64,000 nt of DNA from Cavenderia fasciculata. Taxonomy: Eukaryota > Evosea > Eumycetozoa > Acytosteliales > Cavenderiaceae. The position numbers and the translations under genes are program-made. The notes beneath the pieces were generated by a model. It did not search any database, had not been told where the DNA came from, and saw only the letters and a list, made by a program, of their open reading frames with translations. How positions within the stretch are numbered: position 1 is the stretch's first letter; each line of letters begins with the position of its first letter. Location of the stretch: the NCBI RefSeq assembly GCF_000203815.1, contig NW_004457639.1, positions 744,001 to 808,000 on the forward strand. Reading direction: 5' to 3'. Below, one piece after another: positions 9,821 through 21,161 of this stretch.

Positions 9821-11527
9821 GTAGAAAATGTAAATAAATGGGTGCATAATGATTATTATTATTATTATTTCTTTTCTCTATTCTCTGTTTGATGATCCCA
9901 CCAGTAAGTTTATCTTTTTCCAAAATCAATACATTTGAATTGTCTGTATCCAATCTTTGAATAGAAAAATGGAGTGTTTTCAAGTTAGATGTGAGTGTTA
10001 AATATCTAACATTGGTGTAGTTTATCACCTCATCCAATCTAAACACTCCATCTACTTTGTGATTTAGTCGACATGTTAGATGAGTAGTATTATGTGGCAG
10101 CCATTGTAGTAATGGTTGTGTTGATCATCGACAATGATGGTTTTAGGTATCTTTGAACTAATTGAATAGATTGGAAGGGGTTTTAAATCTCGAGTCTGTT
10201 TATATCCCACTTTAACAAGAGATATTGATAAATACTTGGTGGTTGGTGGTACGTCTATCGTATAGTCTCCATCGAAATTGGACAGGTTGAGAGTTTCAAG
10301 ATTGTATAGACTGTTAAATGTCGGCACTTCAATATCTTGAATATTGTTACTATCACCTATCCAAACCAGTTTTTTAAATTGACGAGGAAACAATCTTTTC
10401 CAACGGTGGCATGGTACATTCGCATGGGATTAGAGCCGTTCGCGAATAAAATGTAAGTATCTTGAGTGAGGGAGGCACTCTGATTCGATAGTTCTTGTAT
10501 TTCTTTTTTAAAAGGTAGTCAATGGTCTGTAATCTCTCGAGGTTTGGTAGAGACTCTAGATCGATACATTTGTCCTCCTCGAGATTGATGATGTTGTTTG
10601 GTTGTGCTTCCTCTTCCTCTTCCTCTTCCTCTTCTTCTTCCTCCCTATCCTCACTATCGTTCAAGTAAATCTTGAGGTCGACTAGTGACGTTAGGGAAAG
10701 GAATGTATTTCGTGGAGGTATCTTTCCAAGATTCAGATCGAGAGAGGTCAACTGGTCGGAAAGAGATTGGGGCCCACGTTGGTCAGACAATATGTATTGA
10801 TTATTAATTCTGTGAGTGATACGAATTTGGTGAGCTCCAAGTAAGAGAGTGGATATGGTTCACCAAAAGATAGTTTGAGATCCGTTAATGATGGGTGTGG
10901 ACCAAGTGATGTCAATTTGTGTACATTAACTGAAAGTCTTTGTAGATATGTAAACCGAGCAATAGAACCAAGATCCACTGCTTTTTCTTCATAATCTACA
11001 TCTTGATTCGTGTAGTCAATGAACAGTGTCTCTAGTGATGACATATCATAGATAGACTCTAAATATTGTGGTCTACAATCCATCAACAAAGCTGTTGTAA
11101 TGTTTGTCTTGTCTCGTCTGCTGTTGTTTGCATAATAGATTCTGTCTTGTATCCAAGTTGGATAGCGAGTGTCTATCTTATTGTCAACAGGTATTATGAC
11201 ATGTTGATCCGATACACTATTCTCCAATATATCTTTAAAAGAACCTAGATTGAATCGAGTAGATGTTTCCGTGAACGCTTGTGATATCTCTCCCCTGTCA
11301 TTGATAACTCTCGAGTTAACATCTTTGAATGTAATCAATCTTTTCAAAGCATTATTGAAAAGTAACTTTTTACAAGTCAATAAGAAGCATATTAAATCTC
11401 TATTATCATCAATCTCTGAAATAATATGTAATAGTAATAAATTTGATAACTTTGATATCATCACAATGAAAGATTGGTTCTTTTTTTTTTTCATTATACC
11501 TAGAAGAAAACTGACCGCCCTTGCCAA
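9821..11527 (-). pseudogene. F-box/leucine-rich family gene, broken copy B
   Basis: The N-terminus [19 protein letters not shown], followed by [14 protein letters not shown], is the F-box-like start usual for dictyostelid F-box/repeat proteins, which act as substrate receptors of SCF ubiquitin ligases. Leucine-rich segments follow (LQRLSVNVHKLTSLG, LTDLKLSF). The frame breaks near 10763, where ACCAGTTGACC has one T fewer than copy A. An acidic EEED tract lies at about 10610-10645. At about 10395 the gene jumps from TMPPLEK to PRQFKKLVW, an internal loss of about 330 bases relative to copy A. A further break lies near 10080-10120. The true start is probably at MKKKKN (11494) or MISKLSN (11461), because the bases before them belong to an actin fossil on the other strand. 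Confidence 0.75.
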
Positions 11528-11612
11528 CCTCTCCTCTTACAAAAAACATTGGATCACCAAAGAAGATTACGAAGAGGCTGGTCCATCAATCATCCACAGA
11601 AAGTGTTTCTAA
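11509..11612 (+). pseudogene. Actin C-terminal fragment
   Basis: Reads [20 protein letters not shown] and then [13 protein letters not shown] followed by a stop. This is the final 34 or so residues of actin (canonical ends are ...WISKxEYDESGPSIVHRKCF). It is divergent: [14 protein letters not shown] replaces the near-invariant FQQMWISKEEYDES, so it comes from an actin-related paralogue or has decayed. No actin sequence precedes it; the upstream plus strand is antisense to the F-box gene. An isolated 3' fragment, not a gene. Confidence 0.85.
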
Positions 11613-11747
11613 AAAAACAAGAAAAAAAAGAAAAGAAAATAGAAACATTTAAAAAAATATATATTATTATTATTATTATATTTTGACTACTATTTAATTT
11701 AATTTATTATTTAATTATTTATTATTTATTAATTAGTTTAATTTAAT

Positions 11748-14395
11748 TTAATTTGGAATATAAACCATTGAATTTGAATCAGATTGATGAACACAAAGAG
11801 AAACTTGAATGGATAGATCAACCATGACAATGTGAGTTTCGGAATTGACTCTAAAAGTTGCATCTTTGAATTCTATTTGATAGAGTCGAGACTCTTCTTG
11901 ATGATATGTACATTTGTATTTGCCGTCATACAGTTTTGGAAGTTGTTTACCATTTTTCTTGTCATTGACAAAATGGTAGCTTCTGACCTCTATCTTTTTC
12001 TTTTTGCTAGAGATGGAATCGGGAGTATAGCACTCGTAAATGTCCTCGGAAGAGATGACTTGTTCGGGATTGATACTCATAAAATATTTGTTGATGGTCG
12101 ATGGATTGATGGTTCCCAAATTAATAGTGACCACCTTTATATTGGATTTAAAGAGCTTGTCTACAATGAGTCGTTGTGCTCTGATTAAAAATGTTTCCAA
12201 TTCCATCTTTGTAAACCATTTACCTAGATCTGAAAATGTCTTGAACCCTATTGGATCCGATTTGGTAAATCCATCAATTCTTTTAACTTCTAATCCTACC
12301 AATCCATCTCTTGGTTCTAATGTTGTTGGCATTATATATTCATCTTGCGGCTGTTGTTGTTGTGGTTGTAAAATTGGTGATGGAATGGCATGTATTGGTG
12401 GTTGTTGAGATAGTAATTGTTGTTTTTGTTGTTGTAATAATAGTTGTTGTTGTTGTTGCTGTTGCTGTTGTTGTTGTTGTTGTTGTAATAATTGTTGTTG
12501 TTTATGGTAATGATGATGTTGGTGATAATGGAATTGATGATATTTTGCTTCTTCTTCTATTGTTGCTGTATTTGAAGTAGAAGAAGAAGAAGAAGAAGTA
12601 TTGAGATTATTATTGATATTATTATTAGTATTAGTATTGGTATTGGTATTGGTTGAAAGAGGATGGGAAATTGGAGGAGGAGGGGGAGGAGGAGTAACAT
12701 TTGAATATTGAGATTGTGAATATTGAACAGGAGAATTTGTCTTTTGTTGTTGCTGTTGTTGTTGTAATAATTGTTGTTGTTGCTGTTCTTTTTGTTTTCT
12801 TGCCAATTCCTCTTGTTGTTGTTGTTGTAATATGAGTAATTTCTTTTTTGCTTCTTGTTCTTCTTTTAATCTTTGTAAATTTTCCAATTTAATCTTTAGT
12901 TTTCTTTCTTGCTCTCTTTCATTTTCTTCATCCAATTTCTTCTTTTTTTGTTTCTCAATTTCCAATTGACTATTTAAATTATTAGATTTTGTTGTTGGTG
13001 GTGGTGGAGTTGTTGTTGATTGATCAATATTATTATTATTATTATTCTTATTATTATTATTCTTATTTTGATTATTCTTTTGATTATTATTAGATTTTGG
13101 TGTTGTTTGATCAATATTATTAATATGATTATTTTGATTATTTTGATTATTTTGATTAATTTCATTATGACTATTTTGAATACTTTGATCAATATGAATA
13201 ATTGGAGTTGTATCATTATGAATATCATCTTGGTCATCATCCATCATGATTCTTTTTGCTCTTAATTTAGGTACTTTTTTTGGTGTAGTAGTAGTGTTGG
13301 TAGGAACGATCGGTGGTGATAGAGTTGGTGATTTTTGTTTTGGTGATACTTGAGCAAGTAAATGTTTTTGTTGTTTTTGATGTAACGCAAATTGTTCAGA
13401 TGCCAATTTTGCAGCTGATCTACTTGGTGTCGTTGTTGTTGTTGTTGATGTCGATGTAGATGTATTTGAAGTTGGAGTTGAAGGTGGTATTATTGTCAAA
13501 GCCAATGAATTTGAAGGAGATGATGAAGAAGAAGAAGAAAGAGAACTAGGTAATTTTGAAGGAATACTTTTTGATCTTGTTTTTGCCAAAACGGGGGTTG
13601 GTTTGGTTGGAGGTGGTGGAGTCTTTGATACCTTTTTCTCTTTCTCTTTCTCCTTTTCCTTTTTTCCTTTTCCTTTTTTTCTTTTTTTTCTTTTTTTGTT
13701 GGTGTTGTTGAATCGCCCATTGATTTTGGAGCGGTTGCATTAAAACTAAGAAGCTCTGGACGATGATATGGCATGTCACAATAACGTAGCCACGCACGTG
13801 TTGAATATACAATGACCAAGAATTCCATTCTTGGACGAGCCTGTGCCGAAGCTGGTTTAACGTTTCGTCGCGCCACAACCTTGAACAGATTGCTTGCCGC
13901 ACGAATCTTGAAAAAATTGCACAACAATTGTGCGTTTTGAGGGGATGCTGCCAAGTTTGTATTGCCCTTGATGGCCAACAGAACCTTTCGAAGTCTCTCG
14001 TTGGTCTCTTCAAGTGCCAATAAATTTTCAGTTGATCTGTGCAACCGCTCGAAATCCTTGATCGTCGGTGCACGATAAAACACAGACTCTGGAGCTATCG
14101 TGTCTCCACCCGTCGGCAGACTTTGAATATCGTTTGTCAATATCTGTGCTATCGATTCTGCTCCAACTGGTTGAACGGTTATTGTACTTTTTTGTTTCTT
14201 TCGAGGTGTAGAGATTGGATGATCAATCTCTGTCTCTGTCTCTGAATTGTCTTCTTCCTCCTCCTCCTCCTCTGCCTCTGTCATACTATCATCGTCATCA
14301 TCGTCGATCATTTCATTTTCATCATCATCATCATCTATACCTTTAGTACTTGAATCTTGTGCTCTCTTTCTTGTAAGCATTTTATCAACTATCAT
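11748..14395 (-). CDS. Low-complexity protein with conserved N- and C-terminal blocks, frame change in a lysine run
   Basis: About 880 residues in two frames. The N-terminal block (14395 to about 13690) has acidic D/E runs, then a folded-looking region with TIAPESVFYRAPTIKDFERL and NAQLLCNFFKIRAASNLFKV. A lysine/glutamate run follows, and the frame then changes to one reading KTPPPPTKPTPVLAKTRSKS. The long middle is S, N, Q, H and P repeats with a coiled-coil-like stretch (EKQKKKKLDEENEREQERKL). The C-terminal block of about 190 residues, from PTTLEPRDGLVGLEVKR, looks globular. The switch lies in A7-A8 homopolymers at about 13669-13700, so it may be a sequencing slip, a real mutation or slippage. 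No known domain recognised; basic and acidic tracts suggest a nuclear protein. Confidence 0.65.
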
Positions 14396-15071
14396 GTGAA
14401 TAAAACAATTGTTTGTAATGAATGTTGTTAAGATCTTACAGTTTGTACAATCAAAGAGAGAGAGTATCGTAATTGTTTTTAAATGAATACATACGTTTTA
14501 TTTTATAAAGATAATAATAATAATATTTATATTATTTCTATTATTTGTAGTATAGCAGTTCAACTCCTTAATATCTATCTCTACTTTTAGTGAATTAAAA
14601 AAAAAAAAGATTGTGTTTTTTTGGAAGCGAGCAATTTAATGGGTGTACAAAGTGGAGGGAAAGTTAAGTTTGAGGTGCAGTTCAAAATAGGGCGGCAATA
14701 ATATCATTGGATACTTTTGTACGTGAAAAAAAGTCAGCTCAAAACACCATAGACAAAAAAAAAAAGAAAGAATCTCATTGGTCAACTCTCTCTGAAACTC
14801 GTTGTCATTGTGACCCGCCAAAAAAACTTTAATGTGTTTTTCTTTGATTATTATTTTTTTTGATGTACCAAGTTTTTTTCTAAAGATATTTATTATTATC
14901 CCCGCCGGATTGATTGAATATGGATCAGATCCAGATTTCCATATAATCCTTGTTTGACCAGTACATTCTTTAAAGTTCCATCCCAGACAAAATTGAAATA
15001 GGACCACGATGCAATAGTTTCTGGATCATGATCGGAGGGGGATGACATTCCAACCAAAGGGCTTTTTTCGA
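14396..15071. other. Spacer between the low-complexity gene and the ankyrin pseudogene
   Basis: AT-rich with A/T homopolymers. A 123-codon minus-strand open stretch (14636-15007) has no supporting features and I do not call it. Part of 14805-14930 (GTGACCCGCC, AAAAAACTTTAATG, AAAGATATTTATT, CCCGCCGGATT) resembles 16305-16425, hinting at a duplicated flank of ankyrin genes. Confidence 0.35.
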
Positions 15072-16153
15072 TTATAGATTATTTTGAGCGACCAGTTTCT
15101 CTTCTTCTTCTTTCTCTTGAAGATACTTTACAATTTCCAAATGGTTGTTGGATAATGCATTTTGTATGGCATTGGTAGTTGCACCTTTAGTTCTGTTTTC
15201 ATAAAGGAACTTTACAATTTCTATGAATCCCATCTCATCTGAGGCAAAATCTATAGCATCAGTGGTAGCACCCTCTGTTCTATTCTCATGAAGGAACTTT
15301 ACAACATCAATAAACCCGCATTGGCTGCATTATCAATAGCATTGGTTGTTGTACCTTCACTTCTATATTCATGTAGAAACTAATAAATTAAAATACAAAT
15401 TAGTATATTGTTCTTTTTAAAAATAGACAAGAATCAATTGATAACATACCTTGATTATATCTAAATGTCCTCCACTTGATGCATATCCCTGATTAATATA
15501 ATAACTTTGATGATGATGATGTGATTTAAAACTATATATTTACTATACTTACAATTGCATTATTAGTACATCCTTCAGTTCTATTAAAATGTAAGTATTT
15601 TACAAGATCCAAAGTGCCACTTTTCATGCCATATCCATTGTATTTTGATCAATATAGATGTTGGGGTATCGGCCGAGTAGATATACCAATATATCTTTAT
15701 TCCCATTTGATGCAACTTGTTCTGCTAGTTCATCATGAGAGGTGGAATCAAAGTTGGGTACCAATTTATCGATAAGTTGTTCAAGAGTGGCAAGGGTAGC
15801 ATTACGATGAAGACAATATCTGAAAATGGCCTCTGATATCTCCTCCTCCTCCTCCTCTTCTTCTTCTCCTTCAACATCAGCTGATGGTGATGATGGTAGA
15901 TAATGTTTGATAAAGTCCCATGACATACCATACCTTGATACTAATCTTGAAATGATATACTATTATTAGGTAACTTGATAATATCACTTCCTTTTAATGA
16001 TGATGTATTTGTATTATCATCAGCACCAGCACCAGCACCACTCTCAATCAAACGATTCAAGTTATGAACTTGATTGAATATCGCATTTCTAATGTATTGT
16101 ACGTTGATTACATCTTGAAATGATATACTATTATTATTATCTATACTTGACAT
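15072..16153 (-). pseudogene. Ankyrin-repeat family gene, broken
   Basis: Start MSSIDNNNSISFQDVINVQY at 16153, then IRNAIFNQVHNLNRLIE, SDIIKLP, MSWDFIKHYLP and CLHRNATLATLEQL: the N-terminal module of an expanded dictyostelid ankyrin family. Ankyrin units of the NRTEG style follow. Exon 1 ends at 15553, a 39-base exon lies at 15450-15488, and the last exon is 15072-15377 (FLHENRTEGATTDAIDFAS, FLYENRTKGATTNAIQNAL). There are at least two frame breaks: one at about 15940, where a 25-base piece copied from 16112-16136 is inserted at 15944-15968, and one near 15325 (GCGGGTTTATTG). An E9 tract lies at about 15840-15866. Members of this family are thought to be protein-interaction scaffolds; function unknown. 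Confidence 0.75.
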
Positions 16154-16923
16154 TATGATAATTGGTGAAGATGATTCTTCATTGATTCATTCATTCATTC
16201 ATTCATTCATCAATGTATTGTTATCTTTACCATTTTCTATTGTTTCTATCTTTTTTCTAGTTGAGCTGATTTTTCCACCAACTGAGCTCTCTTTGCTCAC
16301 TTCAAGTCGGGTCACAAAAAAAACAAAAACTTTAATGAATATATCATTCACGATACGAATAATCAACCGAGCTGCTTCACTTCAAAGATATTTATTTATT
16401 TATTTAATTACCCGCCGGATTCGGATTGACTACGGTTGTTTGTCAGTCCTGTCCATTCCAATTCCATTTCCAAACTCTACTCTTTCTCTTTTTCTTTTAT
16501 GATCCCGATGACCATCTTGTTGAAAAAGAATTACTCACATCGTAACTGATAATGATTGATTAGTATTAATACGAATATCTAGATCATGACGTCATTCGAT
16601 GTAGAGAGAATGAGCTTCCTTTTTATAAATCAATGAAAATCCAGCCGATAAAATTATAAAATCATAAGTGTGAAAAAGGAAAAGTGCACCGACAAGTCAA
16701 AGAGTAAAGCCCCCTTGAAGATTTTTTGTTTTGAAGGCAATTGTGTAAAGAGAGGGTCGGTATCCTAATAGAGTCCAAAATATCTAGAGGAGTTTTCTTT
16801 TTTTTATTTATTTTTTTTGCAATTGTGGTGGTGACCAAGCTGCAGCACAACATTCAAATTGAGCTGTAGTTGTTGTTACAGTTTTATATATTTTATTATC
16901 ACCCTAACAAGTAAAAGAAAAAG
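16154..16923. promoter_or_regulatory. Spacer upstream of the cysteine protease gene
   Basis: Contains an ATTC microsatellite (about 16182-16210), a second short TTTA run (16390-16405) and AT-rich sequence. No gene supported. The last 300 bases, with T-rich and A-rich tracts, should include the promoter of the protease gene. Confidence 0.35.
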
Positions 16924-18398
16924 ATGAAGTCAATCATCATTGCTATTCTCTTCCTTGTAGCTTTGGCTGCTGCAAGAAAGCTTTCACCAGAAGGTACAGT
17001 ATCTCTCAACACCCATATCAAATCTAGAATATTTCTATCTATCTTCTTGCAAGATATACATATCCTCAACTACAACTACAATTTGACATCAAACATCATA
17101 TCACTTGAAATGAACATACATACATACATACATACTATACTCTAATTATGACTATAAATACATATAACTAACTTTTCTGTTTCTTTCTTTCTCTCTTCGT
17201 TTTTTTTTTTGAATACTTGTTCGCACACACATCATTTTTTTTTCTTTTTCTTTTTGTAGAAATCCAATTCAGAGATTTCCAAGTCAAATATAACAAGGTT
17301 TATGGATCACATGAATTCTCACAAAAGTTTGTTACTTTCAAGGACAACTTGAACAGAATTGATACACTCAATGCCAACGCTGCTGCCTCTGGCTCTGATA
17401 CCAAGTTTGGTGTCAATGAATTTGCTGATCTCTCTGTCCAAGAGTTCCGTAAGTTCTACATGAACGCCGTCCCAGCCTCTGTCCCATCCGACGCTCAAGT
17501 TGCTGGTGACTACTCTGACGAAACCCTCGCCTCCATCCCATCGTCATTCGATTGGAGAACCAAGGGTGCCGTCACCCCAGTCAAGAACCAAGGTCAATGT
17601 GGTTCGTGTTGGTCATTCTCAACCACCGGAAACGTCGAAGGACAATGGTTCCTTGCCGGCAACACCCTCACCGGTCTCTCTGAACAAAACCTCGTCGACT
17701 GTGACCATCACTGCATGACCTACGACGGTCAACAATCATGTGATGACGGATGCAACGGTGGTCTCCAACCAAACGCCTTCCAATACATCATCGGCAACGG
17801 TGGTATCGATACCGAAACCTCATACCCATACTTGGCTGTCGCTCAAGACAAGTGTCAATTCAAGGCCTCCAACATTGGTGCCAAGATCTCCAACTGGCAA
17901 ATGCTCTCCACCAACGAAACCCAAATCGCTGCTTACCTCGCTCTCAACGGTCCAGTCTCTATCGCTGCTGATGCTGCTGAATGGCAATTCTACATTGGAG
18001 GTAAGAGAAAAAGAATATATTAATAGATAGATAGATAGATAATAATGGTACAATGGATTATTAATCTTTTTTTTTTTTAATGATTATTTTAGGTGTCTTT
18101 GACCTTCCATGCGGAAAGGCTTTGGACCATGGTATCCTCATCGTCGGTTATGACACTGAAACCAACATCTTTGGTCATGCTAAGCCATACTGGTGGGTTA
18201 AGAACTCCTGGGGTGCTTCATGGGTATGTTTAAATATATTTAAAATCTTTCTTTCTTTCTTTCAAAAATACTAATACTTTCTATTTCTATTAATAGGGTG
18301 AACAAGGTTACTTGAAGGTTCTCCGTGGTGCTGGTGAATGTGGTTTGAACACCTTTGTCTCCACCTCGTGCGTTGGTGACTGTCCAGCTGCTTTCTAA
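16924..18398 (+). CDS. cprA: Cathepsin L-like cysteine protease (CprA/CP1 type)
   Basis: Four exons: 16924-16993, 17260-18000, 18093-18223 and 18297-18398, giving 347 residues with matching phases. Residues 1-17 are a signal peptide. The propeptide carries the I29 inhibitor pattern ([26 protein letters not shown]). The mature enzyme starts near IPSSFDWR (residue 116) and has all papain-family residues: Gln134, Cys140 (QGQCGSCW), His283 (LDHG) and Asn308 (KNSWG). The insert [23 protein letters not shown] before the histidine and the C-terminal FVSTSC resemble D. discoideum cysteine proteinase 1. A lysosomal protease made during starvation and development in that species. Codons are strongly biased to C-ending forms, which fits high expression. 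The symbol is by resemblance; other paralogues are possible. Confidence 0.92.
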
Positions 18399-18839
18399 AT
18401 TATTTTTTAGATTCCTTCTTTCATCTTTAAAGTTAATAAATCATTTATTTTACTGAATCAAAACAAATAGTAATGTTGGTTGAACATATTGGTTGTTTCA
18501 CTATTCTTCTTCTTCTTTATAGTACCAAGAGATCAGAATAAATAATAATAATAATAATAATGTTTTCTTTCAATTATAACATATCATTTGACAAGACTAC
18601 TAACCAAACTTACAGAACCTCAAAACATTCTAATCATGTGAATCTATTCCTTCTTTTTAGAATATTTGTAAAAAGGGTATTAATTAATTTGAGTGAACGC
18701 AAATAATGATCATCTCAGTCGACGACATGATTGCCTTTTAAAAAAAAATCGAATGATATTAACTAGTTTCATTCATTGTAATCAATCAGATAGATATATA
18801 TACATTATACAACAGGTGTTAAAAGAACAACAACAAAAG
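18399..18839. other. Spacer between protease and CIA30 genes
   Basis: AT-rich 3' flank of the protease gene, with AATAAA-like motifs near 18430-18445 and an AAT run at 18541-18561, then the 5' flank of the next gene. No gene seen. Confidence 0.4.
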
Positions 18840-19790
18840 ATGGCATTCTTTAAAGAAATGAAACAATTGATACGAGGAACAATAACATTAGACTTTTTAC
18901 AACCAATACAAGACAGACTATTGTTTCAATTCAGACAACCATCATCTATTAAAGGATGGACTATAGTATCTGATAATGAAATAGGAGGTAAGCAAACTTA
19001 GATATATATAACAACAATTGTTATATATATATGTGTATGGTACACTACATCTTATCTTACTCGATTGATTCTACACTACCAACACACACAGGATCTTCAA
19101 AAGGAAAATTTCAACAAACAGACGATCATGGTACATTTAGTGGTTATCTATCATTAAAGCTACCTGAAAATGACCCAAGAGTTAAACAATCTGGTTTCAT
19201 TGGATTATATTCACCTGTATGAAATCTCATATATTTATCAAACAATCAATCAATCAATCATTTACTTATTATCATTGATTCTTATTCTTTTATAGAAAAA
19301 TACATTTGATTTTGATACAGATCCATATGGTTTTGTATCGTTTAGAATATGTACAGATGGAAGAGTCTATGGATTAGGTATATTAAAAAAGGATGAACCA
19401 ATGACTGTTTATAAAGCAATGTTTACAACTACCCCTGGTAAATGGGAATCAATACAAGTATGTGTGACGATAAACAAAAGAATATAATATATTTGTATTA
19501 TAATTGATCAATTGTATATTTATCTATTTGTTTGTTTAAAATAATTATTATTATTATTATTATTATAGATACCATTCCAAGATTTCTATAGAATTAAAAA
19601 AGGAAATGTTTCATTAGATTTTGATGATCCACTAGTACCAGCAGGAATGGATCGTATTGGATTCATCCAAACCGAAAGAAAAGAAGGAGATTTTAATATC
19701 AAAGTAGACTACATTAAATTAATACCAAAAATATCTGGTGTTCAAGAATCCCCTCTTCAATTACGAAAAAGATTATTACGACAAGACACC

Positions 19791-19843
<53 letters not shown>

Positions 19844-19853
19844 TGAATTGTAA
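18840..19853 (+). CDS. CIA30/NDUFAF1-family protein
   Basis: Exons 18840-18987, 19092-19216, 19296-19457 and 19569-19853; 239 residues. The CIA30 domain is seen in order: WTIVSDNEIGGSSKGKF, GTFSGYLSLKLPEND, GFVSFRICTDGRVYGLGI, FTTTPGKWESIQIPFQDFY, DRIGFIQTERKEGDFNIKVD. Human NDUFAF1 (CIA30) is an assembly factor for the membrane arm of mitochondrial complex I, so that role is inferred; a clear presequence is not obvious, though the N-terminus is basic (MAFFKEMKQLIR). The C-terminus ends in an asparagine run encoded by (AAT)n at 19791-19840, probably a neutral lineage-specific tail. CIA30 domains also occur in non-mitochondrial proteins, so the exact role is not certain. Confidence 0.85.
19791..19840 (+). 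repeat. (AAT)n tract coding poly-Asn
   Basis: Pure trinucleotide run of about 16 units at the very end of the CIA30-family gene, just before its final Lys-Asn-Glu-Leu and stop. Confidence 0.95.
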
Positions 19854-21161
19854 TATATAAAAATGATGATTGATTAAAGTATGAATTGTGTTTGGTTGTT
19901 GGCGATGATATGAACCTCGATTCAACAGTTAGAGAAAAACCACCCTTCACACTAACCCTCTTCCCCTCTCTCTCTCTCGTTGTGAGTAGGCACCATCATC
20001 AAACAACAAAACCGCGACACCCAACTACTCACAACAGCATTGTACTGTTTGATCTCCACAGTCAGCGATTGCTCCTCCTCCAAATAATCATCTGATGAAT
20101 TGCAGCTGATTTTTTTGGATTTATTTTTTTAAGAGTAGCTACTACTCACCTCACAAACCCAGTATTGCAATTGCAAGAATCGTTGGTTCGCTTTCTTTTA
20201 TATTCTTTCTCTCTCTCTCTCTCTTATATTATTTGTTTGTTTAGTTTATGTTTTATCACTCTCTGTAGTAGTTTGTAATATAAGGTCTCAGAGTCATCAC
20301 CATCATCACCGTCATCATTATCAATAGTAGTAGTAAATAGTAATCTTTGCAGCATCAATATCCCATACAACCCAAATTTAGAAACACTCACCAAACGAAG
20401 AAACAAAAATTAAAAAAAAAAAAAAAAAAGTTTAAAGCAGCAAAGGGTAGTTAAAAGGTTGAACCCCCACCTCAACCCAGACAAAAGTAAAATCATCATT
20501 ATTACTTTACTTTATAGTTTGTTTGTGTGTGTGTGATAAATATATTATATAAATATATATCTCTCTTTTCCCATTATTATTATCTTTTTCCCTTTTGTTT
20601 TTTTCAATCAATCACACAATCAATCAATCAAATCATCACATCACCAGTTTTTTGTAAATAATCAATATATATAAAAGTAATTTAAATCCATTCCAGATTT
20701 TGTTTTTGTAAATAGTTTAAACATTTGTATAAAGAAGGACATATATTTTTTATATATATATATATAAATAAATAATAATCAACCAGGTTTCACTGATATA
20801 TTGAAAAATAATCATTAAAAAGTAAGTTTAGTCAATACCATTCCCTGTTCAAAAAGAACTCCATCACCTAGCTCTCTCTCTCTCTCTTTAATTTCACAAA
20901 GTAGAGAATTAGAGAATCAATGATTACGCGTTGGTCACCAAACAGCTAAATTAAATTTTTAATAAAAAATTTTTCGATGAATCTCTTTTTTTTACAATTT
21001 TACCTAGGGCAACAGTTTTCAATAATAATAATAATAATAATAATCATCAATAACAATACTCTCAGTACATTGGTCAAGCAAATACAGAAAAATATAATAA
21101 TTTTTTAAAAAAGTAGTAATAATTATAATAGAGAATTACTAAACAAGAGGAAAAAAAAAAA
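19854..21161. promoter_or_regulatory. Long spacer upstream of the DAZ-like gene
   Basis: 1.3 kb with CT-rich runs (about 19965-19979, 20208-20225, 20873-20888), an A17 tract at 20412-20429, GT repeats near 20523-20533, and AT dinucleotides (20741-20766). The AT-rich part from about 20600 with many ATCA repeats may be a long 5' untranslated leader or hold a leader intron: a GTAAGTTTAG motif at 20822 and T-rich acceptor-like tracts follow. No protein-coding gene seen. Confidence 0.4.

Noticed and set aside
12311-13265. Valine-, isoleucine- and leucine-rich plus-strand stretches that look like membrane proteins
   Set aside because: Antisense of the glutamine and asparagine repeats of the minus-strand gene at 11748-14395.
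14636-15007. 123-codon minus-strand open stretch beginning MVLFQFCLGW
   Set aside because: Rich in F, I and K as expected from AT-rich spacer read by chance, no domain, no splice context, and partly similar to a flank at 16.3 kb that is not open.
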